5,342 nucleotides of DNA from Propionibacteriaceae bacterium UBA4569 (GTDB lineage Bacteria; Actinomycetota; Actinomycetes; Propionibacteriales; Propionibacteriaceae): the NCBI GenBank assembly GCA_002387005.1, contig DGKN01000143.1, positions 2,642 through 7,983 of the forward strand. The letters run 5' to 3'. The translations under genes were made by a program, and so were the position numbers. Under the pieces are notes generated by a model, which was not told the origin of the DNA, searched no databases, and saw nothing but the letters and a program-made list of their open reading frames with translations. Each line of letters begins with the position of its first letter. Positions within the stretch are counted from its first letter, which is position 1. Shown here piece after piece: positions 1 to 4,259 of this stretch.

Positions 1-16
1 GCGTCAGGTTCACCAT
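1..16 (-). CDS. N-terminal edge of a leftward gene, probably ATP:cob(I)alamin adenosyltransferase (partial)
   Basis: On the minus strand an ATG at 16-14 opens a frame reading M-V-N-L-T, and the next codon begins with C, as an arginine codon could. Actinobacterial PduO-type cobalamin adenosyltransferases, which transfer the adenosyl group of ATP to cob(I)alamin, commonly begin M-V-N-L-T-R, so the start matches as far as it can be read. Two other facts support a real start. A TAGGCT hexamer lies exactly six bases upstream, as in a leaderless promoter. From memory, cobalamin adenosyltransferase genes also lie near nucS in Mycobacterium and Streptomyces. Five residues cannot prove identity, and any other gene starting this way is possible. 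Confidence 0.45.
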
Positions 17-22
17 GACATC

Positions 23-28
23 AGCCTA
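23..28 (-). promoter_or_regulatory. -10 hexamer TAGGCT of a probable leaderless leftward promoter
   Basis: Read on the minus strand, TAGGCT fits the actinobacterial TANNNT -10 consensus. Six bases separate it from the ATG at 16, which places the expected transcription start on the A of that ATG. No Shine-Dalgarno sequence lies in the right place for that start. No convincing -35 is visible, which is usual for such promoters. Confidence 0.45.
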
Positions 29-41
29 GTCGCGAGGGCCC

Positions 42-45
42 GGAG
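42..45 (+). promoter_or_regulatory. Ribosome binding site deciding the cyclophilin start
   Basis: GGAG lies eight bases before the ATG at 54. The two in-frame ATGs further in (63 and 72) have no comparable purine run at the right distance, so the first ATG is preferred. All three starts leave the lipoprotein signal intact. Confidence 0.5.
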
Positions 46-53
46 CAGCGGGC

Positions 54-728
54 ATGACTAGCATGGCGCCCATGCCCTCGCCGCGTCCCGTCCTGTCATT
101 GCTCGTCCCCTTGCTTGTGCTGGGAGCCTGCGCCAATGGTTCGTCGTCCGGGAGCCAGCCCCCGCCGCCCCCAGCCACGGGAGCGAGCTGCGAGTACCCC
201 GTCAGCGGGCAGGCGGCCAGGACGGTCGACCCGCCCAGCACCACCAATGTCGCGCGCACGGGCACTGCCAGCGTGACGTTGAAGCTGGACGGCAAGCCCG
301 TGACGATCACCATGGACCGCTCGAAGACGCCCTGCACGGTTAATTCGTTCGAGTCGCTGGCCAAACAGGGCTGGTACACCAACACCAAGTGTCATCGTCT
401 GGTCGACCAGGGCATCTTCATCCTCCAGTGCGGCGACCCGACCGGGACAGGTAGAGGCGGCCCCGGCTACTCCTTCGCGGACGAACTGACCGGCTCGGAG
501 ACCTACCCCAAGGGGACGGTCGCCATGGCCAATGCGGGGCCCAACACGAACGGCTCGCAGGTCTTCCTGGTGTGGGAGGACACCCAGCTCGACCCCAGCT
601 ACACCGTCTTCGGGCAGATGGACGCCGCATCGACCGATGCGGTGGCCGCAGTCGCGGCCCAGGGCGTGGCGGCGGACAACGTCAGCCCGAATGCCCCGGC
701 CCTGATCACCGACGTCACGCTCGGCTGA
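54..728 (+). CDS. Secreted cyclophilin-type peptidyl-prolyl cis-trans isomerase, lipoprotein
   Basis: The 224-residue product should catalyse cis-trans isomerisation of prolyl bonds in exported proteins on the outer face of the membrane. Residues 1-25 form a lipoprotein signal peptide (Arg11, then a Leu/Val-rich core) ending in the lipobox L-G-A-C, so Cys26 would be lipidated. A Ser/Gly and five-proline linker (about 27-44) follows. The cyclophilin domain spans about 67-224. Visible landmarks are H114-R115 (catalytic Arg of the usual FHR motif, here CHR), F122 and Q125, A159-N160, and the motif G-P-N-T-N-G-S-Q-V-F ending at F171. The loop L-D-P-S-Y-T-V-F-G (179-187) has Gln where human CypA has Trp121 and Tyr where it has His126. 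Its 3' end is convergent with the hydrolase gene 21 bases away. The fold call is firm; the client proteins are unknown. Confidence 0.93.
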   Translation: MTSMAPMPSPRPVLSLLVPLLVLGACANGSSSGSQPPPPPATGASCEYPVSGQAARTVDPPSTTNVARTGTASVTLKLDGKPVTITMDRSKTPCTVNSFESLAKQGWYTNTKCHRLVDQGIFILQCGDPTGTGRGGPGYSFADELTGSETYPKGTVAMANAGPNTNGSQVFLVWEDTQLDPSYTVFGQMDAASTDAVAAVAAQGVAADNVSPNAPALITDVTLG

Positions 729-738
729 CCCGGTCAGC
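724..738. terminator. Short palindrome at a convergent gene junction, possible bidirectional terminator
   Basis: GCTGACC and GGTCAGC are perfect inverted arms around a single C, realistically a 6-bp stem with a 3-base loop. It overlaps the cyclophilin stop codon and lies 11 bases from the end of the opposing hydrolase gene. No T-run follows on either strand, so it is not a classical intrinsic terminator. Its position between two converging genes is the main argument for a role. Confidence 0.3.
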
Positions 739-749
739 GCGAGGGGCGA

Positions 750-1514
750 TCAGGCCGTGGTCAGGAAGCTCCGCAGCGTCGACGTGAAGGCCGCGGGCTG
801 TTCCGAGTGCACCCAATGTCCGGCGCCCCTGATCGTGACCTTGCGCGTGCGGGGGAACAGCGCGCGCATGGCCGGGGCGAACTCGGGCTGGATGTAGTTC
901 GAGGTCTCACCGGCGACCCACAGCACCGGGCCGTCGTAGCTCGCGTCCGTCTCCGGCCAACCGCTGATCGCGTCCATCGACGCCGCCAGCAGGTCGAGAT
1001 TCATCTGCCAGTGCCAACGTCCGTGGTCGTGGCGCAGGTTCTGCATCAGGAAACCGCGGACCACCGGGTTGGGGATGCCGGGCGTGAGCAGCTCGTCGGC
1101 CTGCCGGCGAGACTCCAGCGCCGCCAGGTCCAGGCCCTGCATCGCGGCGAAGAAGGGGTCGAAGTTCGACCCCAGACCGACCTTGGGGGAGACGTCGACC
1201 ACCATCAACCGCTCCACAAGGTCGGCGTGGTCCAGCGCCACCCGCATCGCCACCTTGCCGCCCATCGAGTGCCCGACCAGACAGACAGGGCGTCCGATCG
1301 CGGTCAGCACCTCGGCCACCTCGGCAGCCATGGACGGGTAGTCGATCGTCTCGGTCCAGCCCGATCGTCCGTGGTTGGGCAGGTCAACCAGCGTGGACGT
1401 CGCGAGGTCGGCGACGAACTTGGCGATCTGCAGGAAGTTCTTTCCCTGCCCGAACAAGCCGTGCAGGAAGACCAGGGGAGTGGGGCCGCCCTCGACGACC
1501 AGCGTGTGCAACAT
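750..1514 (-). CDS. Alpha/beta hydrolase, YbfF/ABHD11-like esterase
   Basis: From the ATG at 1514 the protein has 254 residues, close to E. coli YbfF. The order of motifs fits the family: F-L-H-G (16-19) for the oxyanion hole, D-L-P-N-H-G-R-S (44-51), the nucleophile elbow G-H-S-M-G-G with Ser83, V-V-D-V-S-P with Asp107, and G-A-G-H-W-V-H with catalytic His233. In YbfF the acid is an Asp after strand 5 in the same V-D-x-[SA]-P context, so Asp107 is the likely third triad member. The substrate is probably an acyl ester or thioester, but nothing in the sequence fixes it. The ATG overlaps the stop of the upstream zinc-ribbon gene in TGATG, which implies translational coupling. A TTG at 1532 would add six residues but sits inside the upstream gene, so it is less likely. 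No signal peptide is visible; the protein should be cytoplasmic. Confidence 0.92.
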   Translation of the reverse strand: MLHTLVVEGGPTPLVFLHGLFGQGKNFLQIAKFVADLATSTLVDLPNHGRSGWTETIDYPSMAAEVAEVLTAIGRPVCLVGHSMGGKVAMRVALDHADLVERLMVVDVSPKVGLGSNFDPFFAAMQGLDLAALESRRQADELLTPGIPNPVVRGFLMQNLRHDHGRWHWQMNLDLLAASMDAISGWPETDASYDGPVLWVAGETSNYIQPEFAPAMRALFPRTRKVTIRGAGHWVHSEQPAAFTSTLRSFLTTA

Positions 1515-1792
1515 CAGTGCTTTCGGTTCCAACAGCCCGTGTGCCAGTGTCGGCGCTCGTCGATGGGGGACAGGTTCGAGCCGAAGCCGGTCGGTTCACT
1601 GGGCCAGGCCACGACGTGCGGGACACCGACGGCAATCACCTGGTGGCAACCGGGGCAGGTGTAGGGCTTGGTGGCGCGGCTGCCCGGGATCGTGCGGACC
1701 ACCCAACTTCCGTCCGCCTTGTGCGCCGCGCTCGCATGACCACCGCTCAGGGGACGGGCGGGTCGCAGGTGCTTGCTCGGACGCTTTGCCAC
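1514..1792 (-). CDS. Small zinc-ribbon-like protein conserved in actinobacteria (often labelled ATP/GTP-binding protein)
   Basis: The product has 92 residues from the GTG at 1792. A basic N-terminus precedes A-T-K-P-Y-T-C-P-G-C (Cys46, Cys49), then H-V-V-A-W (His59), then R-R-H-W-H-T-G-C-W (His82, His84, Cys87). The paired CxxC and HWHxxC look like ligands of one structural zinc. I recognise the pattern from a small actinobacterial family called ATP/GTP-binding in automatic annotation, but no P-loop is visible and that label looks unfounded. The longest frame starts at an ATG at 1846. I prefer GTG 1792 because a TACGCT -10 lies exactly six bases before it, because the 18 extra codons have only 10 of 18 G/C third positions against a clearly higher fraction after, and because they include part of a tandem repeat. 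It is cotranscribed with the hydrolase and divergent from nucS. Its role is unknown; nucleic-acid or protein binding is only a guess. Confidence 0.82.
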   Translation of the reverse strand: MAKRPSKHLRPARPLSGGHASAAHKADGSWVVRTIPGSRATKPYTCPGCHQVIAVGVPHVVAWPSEPTGFGSNLSPIDERRHWHTGCWNRKH

Positions 1793-1798
1793 CTGGCC

Positions 1799-1804
1799 AG
1801 CGTA
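1799..1804 (-). promoter_or_regulatory. -10 hexamer TACGCT of a probable leaderless promoter for the zinc-ribbon/hydrolase operon
   Basis: On the minus strand TACGCT fits TANNNT and is followed by six bases (GGCCAG) and then the GTG at 1792. Transcription would begin on the first base of the start codon. No Shine-Dalgarno sequence serves either this GTG or the upstream ATG at 1846. Confidence 0.5.
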
Positions 1805-1826
1805 CCGGCCAGATCGTGACGCAACG

Positions 1827-1864
1827 TGGAGAAGATCGTCAGGCATGGCGAAGATCGTCAGGTA
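1827..1864. repeat. 19-bp tandem duplication in the divergent nucS promoter region
   Basis: Two abutting 19-bp units (1827-1845 and 1846-1864) agree at 17 positions. The core GAAGATCGTCAGG is identical at 1831-1843 and 1850-1862. A third, weaker copy of the core (AGATCGTGA) lies at 1811-1819. The second unit runs into the nucS -10 hexamer and supplies its first two bases, so the repeat covers the -35 and spacer region. A repressor or activator binding here could control nucS and possibly the opposite operon. No known operator was recognised. Confidence 0.6.
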
Positions 1865-1868
1865 GGTT
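1863..1868 (+). promoter_or_regulatory. -10 hexamer TAGGTT of a probable leaderless nucS promoter
   Basis: TAGGTT fits TANNNT and lies exactly six bases before the nucS GTG at 1875, which predicts a transcript starting on the start codon itself. There is no Shine-Dalgarno sequence upstream of that GTG. No good TTGACA-like -35 is seen; the expected position falls in the tandem repeat. Confidence 0.55.
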
Positions 1869-1874
1869 GACCGC

Positions 1875-2591
1875 GTGCGTTTGGTGATTGCGGATTGTCA
1901 GGTCGACTACGCGGGGCGGCTCACGGCGCACCTGCCGATGGCGAAGCGGCTGATCATCGTCAAGGCCGACTCCTCGGTCTCGATCCATGCCGACGACCGC
2001 GCCTACAAGCCGCTGAACTGGATGAGCCCGCCGTGCACGCTCGAGGTCACCCACCTCGACGAGGCAACCGACGTCCCCGCCACCACGGCCGACCTCGACC
2101 CGACGATCACCCAGGTCTGGGAGGTCAAGGGCAAGGGGGGCGACACATTGCAGATCTCGATCGGCGCCGTGCACCTGGACGTCGAACAGGACTTCGGAGT
2201 CGACCCGGGCCTGCAGAAGGACGGCGTCGAAGCCCACCTCCAGGCCCTGCTCGCGGAGAACCCGACCACCTTCGGGGACGGTTGGACCTTGGTCCAGCGC
2301 GAATACTTCACCGCCATCGGCCCGGTGGACCTGCTGTTGCGCAGCGACGAGGGCCAGTACGTGGCCGTCGAGGTGAAGCGTCGGGGTGAGATCGACGGGG
2401 TCGAGCAGCTCTCCCGTTACCTCGAACTGATGAACCGCGACCCGCTGATGAGCCCGGTCGCCGGGGTCTTCGCGGCCCAGCAGATCAAGCCGCAAGCCCG
2501 GGTGCTGGCCGGCGACCGCGGCATCGCATGTGTCACGGTCGACTACGACGCGCTGCGCGGAATGGACCACGCCGAGGACCGATTGTTCTGA
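1875..2591 (+). CDS. nucS: Mismatch-specific endonuclease NucS (EndoMS)
   Basis: The 238-residue product is full length for NucS, which replaces MutS/MutL in most actinobacteria. The enzyme makes double-strand cuts around mismatches such as G/T, G/G and T/T, suppressing transitions and recombination between diverged sequences. The N-terminal DNA-binding and dimerisation domain (about 1-115) begins with the family hallmark M-R-L-V-I-A and D-Y-A-G-R-L. The C-terminal nuclease domain (about 118-230) shows the restriction-like core: E119/H121-L-Q, G-P-V-D-L-L with Asp152, V-E-V-K-R-R with Glu166 and Lys168, and G-V-E-Q-L with Gln178. The last residues E-D-R-L-F resemble a beta-clamp-binding motif, as reported for corynebacterial and mycobacterial NucS. 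The GTG start is fixed by the conserved N-terminus. It is divergent from the zinc-ribbon operon and 68 bases before the sigma gene, which has its own promoter. Confidence 0.97.
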   Translation: MRLVIADCQVDYAGRLTAHLPMAKRLIIVKADSSVSIHADDRAYKPLNWMSPPCTLEVTHLDEATDVPATTADLDPTITQVWEVKGKGGDTLQISIGAVHLDVEQDFGVDPGLQKDGVEAHLQALLAENPTTFGDGWTLVQREYFTAIGPVDLLLRSDEGQYVAVEVKRRGEIDGVEQLSRYLELMNRDPLMSPVAGVFAAQQIKPQARVLAGDRGIACVTVDYDALRGMDHAEDRLF

Positions 2592-2598
2592 GGCTGGA

Positions 2599-2626
2599 GC
2601 AACCTTCTGGTGCCTTCCTCCGTAGT
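2599..2626 (+). promoter_or_regulatory. ECF-type promoter (GCAACC - 16 - CGTAGT) before the sigma gene
   Basis: GCAACC (2599-2604) has the AAC core typical of ECF -35 elements. It is followed by 16 bases and CGTAGT (2621-2626), whose CGT resembles ECF -10 elements. The pair begins seven bases after the nucS stop and predicts a start near 2631, giving a 5' leader of about 30 bases. Many ECF factors transcribe their own gene, so autoregulation is likely but inferred. GCAACC occurs four more times on the plus strand (1646, 2064, 2757, 3281), but none of those has CGT at the same spacing. Confidence 0.45.
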
Positions 2627-2628
2627 GC

Positions 2629-2644
2629 TGGGTGAGGACACCCA
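2629..2644 (+). promoter_or_regulatory. Small hairpin in the sigma gene leader
   Basis: TGGGTG and CACCCA form a perfect 6-bp stem around an AGGA loop. It lies at the predicted start of the sigma mRNA, just before the purine-rich ribosome binding region (AGGACGGGGA, 2646-2655). It may stabilise the 5' end or tune translation. It lacks a T-run and is not a terminator. It could be chance in GC-rich DNA. Confidence 0.25.
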
Positions 2645-2659
2645 CAGGACGGGGACACG

Positions 2660-3166
2660 ATGTTTGGCCCAAAGAAGGCGCAGCGGGATGAGGAATTCTC
2701 CCAATTCGTCACCGACGCGCAGTCGTCGCTGAGCGGAACGGCCCGGTTGCTGACCGGCAACCGGGAACAGGCCGATGACCTGGTGCAGAGTGCCTTGGTC
2801 AAGACCTACGTGGCGTGGCCGAAGGTGCGCCGCGCGGACGCCCTGGCCTATGCCAGACGGACACTCGTCAACGAGAACATCGACCGATGGCGCTCCCGCC
2901 GCTCGGAGGTCCTGGACGACGACCCAGCCAGCTCGCTGGCCGCCCTGGACGCGCATGAGCGTCTTGCCACGCACGATGAGGTGGCCAGGTTGGTGCGGCG
3001 ATTGCCGGAGGGGCAGCGCAGGGTGATCGTGCTGCGCTACTTCTGCGACATGACCGAGCGAGAGATCGCCGAGTCCCTGAACATTTCCCCCGGCGCAGTG
3101 AAGTCGGCCGCATCACGCGGCCTGGCCACCCTGCGCACCCTTCAAGCCGAAGGAGCACTTGCATGA
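2660..3166 (+). CDS. SigE-family ECF RNA polymerase sigma factor
   Basis: The 168-residue product has the two-domain build of ECF sigma factors. Region 2 spans about 11-81, with E-Q-A-D-D-L-V-Q-S-A-L (36-46), a good match to region 2.2, and the -10 recognition helix A-R-R-T-L-V-N-E-N-I-D-R-W-R (65-78). Region 4 spans about 108-160, with L-P-E-G-Q-R-R-V-I-V-L-R-Y and a helix-turn-helix (T-E-R-E-I-A-E-S-L-N-I-S-P-G-A-V-K-S) that reads the -35. There is no long C-terminal extension. The wording of both regions is that of the actinobacterial SigE-like family. A purine-rich stretch (AGGACGGGGA) precedes the ATG. The gene overlaps the next one by four bases (ATGA), the usual arrangement for a sigma factor and its membrane regulator. 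The inducing signal and regulon are unknown, although the promoter at 2599-2626 suggests self-activation. Confidence 0.93.
   Translation: MFGPKKAQRDEEFSQFVTDAQSSLSGTARLLTGNREQADDLVQSALVKTYVAWPKVRRADALAYARRTLVNENIDRWRSRRSEVLDDDPASSLAALDAHERLATHDEVARLVRRLPEGQRRVIVLRYFCDMTEREIAESLNISPGAVKSAASRGLATLRTLQAEGALA
3151..3155 (+). promoter_or_regulatory. Ribosome binding site inside the sigma gene for the membrane partner
   Basis: AGGAG lies seven bases before the ATG at 3163, inside the last codons of the sigma gene. With the ATGA overlap it supports coupled, near-equal synthesis of the two proteins and fixes the start of the downstream gene. Confidence 0.7.
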
Positions 3167-4239
3167 GCACCGACTTCGAACACGACCTGAAGCAGCACCT
3201 GGCCGAATCGGCTCGTACCCATGAAGTCAACCTGGACCTCGACGAGCTGATCGCGCGCGGCCGGCAAGGGGTCCGCGAGCGCAACCAGCGTCGGGCGGCC
3301 TGGGCCGGGGCCTTGTGCGGGGTTGGCCTGTTGACTGCCACGATGGTCACGCAGCAGGGCACCAGGACCTCCTTGGACAGCGCGAACTCCCCGAGTTCGC
3401 TCGTCGAGGTGCGGTTGGACGGGAACGAACTCGCCAACGGTGAACTCCTCGACCAGCCGACCTTCGTCGCGAGGTGTGGCGCGGCCCCGGCCGTCACGGA
3501 TTGCGCCGATGGCGTGCAGATCGAGGTGCGATCGAGTACGGGCGCGCAACTGGTCACACCGCTCGACATCCGCAGCGGTTCGGGAAAGCTCACCGAGGTT
3601 GCGTCCATCATGACGGCGGGGGGTGGTGACCTGCAGCGCTGGCGTGTCGTCACCGTGCCCGGCAATCCCACCTGGGTGGCACGCGTCGGGCGGCCCGGCG
3701 ACGACACCCCGAGCGAGGTCGTCACCACCAAGCCCGTCCCGCTCGGCAGCTCCGGGGTCAGCGTGCTCCTGATGCGCTACGACCATCCGGTTGGCAGTGG
3801 GGAGAAGGCCGACATCTTCTTCCGCGACACCGCAGGGGTCTACCGCGAGGGCACCGGACGAGCGCTGCCCGCGGCAACGACCCAGCTGCTGGGCGGCGAC
3901 GTGAGCGTCATCGTCTCCGAGGCCCACGACATGTTCGAGCTCATCGCGGAAGGTTCGGGAGCCACGAGCCCACTGTCGACTTCGTCGGTGACGAAGAGCT
4001 TCACATCGCAGCAGCTGACGGGCCAGGGCAGGGCCTGGGCTGCGGGCGTCCTCCCACAGGGCGCAAGGCTGGTGAGCGTCGTGTGGGCCGACAATCCCGA
4101 AAGCGTCGAGACCAAGGAAGTGCTCGCGGGCACGTACAGCTGTTGGGTCTCTGCGGCCGAGAAGCGCAACACGGACTTCACCAGGCCCACGGTCATCTGG
4201 CGCGATTCGGCGGGCACGACGCACACCGACAGGGGTTGA
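3163..4239 (+). CDS. One-pass membrane protein, putative anti-sigma factor of unrecognised family
   Basis: The 358-residue product has a short cytoplasmic N-terminus (1-44, mostly helical and charged), a transmembrane helix at about 45-62 flanked on the inside by R-R-N-Q-R-R-type positive charges, and an extracytoplasmic part of about 295 residues. The topology and the ATGA overlap with the sigma gene match anti-sigma factors, so it probably holds the sigma factor at the membrane and senses an outside signal. I see no HxxxCxxC zinc anti-sigma motif; the N-terminal segment has no cysteine at all. The outer region is rich in Val, Thr, Ser and Gly and looks beta-structured. It has Cys105 and Cys114, close enough for a disulfide, and a lone Cys327. 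I recognise no catalytic or ligand-binding signature. Its end is five bases from the opposing coiled-coil gene. The anti-sigma role is inference; a sigma-controlled envelope protein is the alternative. Confidence 0.85.
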   Translation: MSTDFEHDLKQHLAESARTHEVNLDLDELIARGRQGVRERNQRRAAWAGALCGVGLLTATMVTQQGTRTSLDSANSPSSLVEVRLDGNELANGELLDQPTFVARCGAAPAVTDCADGVQIEVRSSTGAQLVTPLDIRSGSGKLTEVASIMTAGGGDLQRWRVVTVPGNPTWVARVGRPGDDTPSEVVTTKPVPLGSSGVSVLLMRYDHPVGSGEKADIFFRDTAGVYREGTGRALPAATTQLLGGDVSVIVSEAHDMFELIAEGSGATSPLSTSSVTKSFTSQQLTGQGRAWAAGVLPQGARLVSVVWADNPESVETKEVLAGTYSCWVSAAEKRNTDFTRPTVIWRDSAGTTHTDRG

Positions 4240-4243
4240 GTAA

Positions 4244-4259
4244 GTCAGTCGCGCCTGAC
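4244..4259. terminator. Short inverted repeat at a convergent gene junction
   Basis: GTCAG and CTGAC form a 5-bp stem around a six-base loop. The element starts four bases after the membrane protein stop and covers the stop of the opposing coiled-coil gene. No T-run is present on either strand. It is weak, but it is the only hairpin seen at this junction, where transcripts from both sides meet. Confidence 0.2.

Noticed and set aside
3..29. Plus-strand tail of an upstream gene ending at the TAG at 27-29
   Set aside because: Only eight codons are visible and none are recognisable. The minus-strand reading of the same bases has a -10, a correctly placed ATG and a family-like N-terminus, so the leftward gene is favoured.
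1515..1532. TTG at 1532 as the hydrolase start
   Set aside because: It lies inside the upstream gene with no ribosome binding site. The ATG at 1514 forms a standard TGATG overlap and gives an N-terminus of normal family length.
807..1664. Long plus-strand reading frame opposite the hydrolase and zinc-ribbon genes
   Set aside because: It is rich in Arg, His, Gln and Val with no recognisable motif, as expected of the complement of GC-rich coding DNA. The opposite strand carries a full catalytic triad and a conserved zinc motif.
1835..1868. A PafBC-type DNA-damage promoter (TTGTCRGTG, 8 bases, TANNNT) for nucS
   Set aside because: TCGTCAGG in the repeat is only a partial match. The spacing to TAGGTT is 0 bases (second copy) or 19 bases (first copy), not 8.
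1839..2672. Long minus-strand reading frame opposite nucS
   Set aside because: It covers the whole of nucS, whose family is certain, and its product looks like low-complexity antisense translation.
2868..4224. Two long minus-strand reading frames (2868-3731 and 3142-4224) opposite the sigma and membrane protein genes
   Set aside because: The plus strand has a recognisable sigma factor, a ribosome binding site and an ATGA overlap. The antisense frames are Arg/Pro/Ser-rich or Gly/Arg/His-rich without domains.
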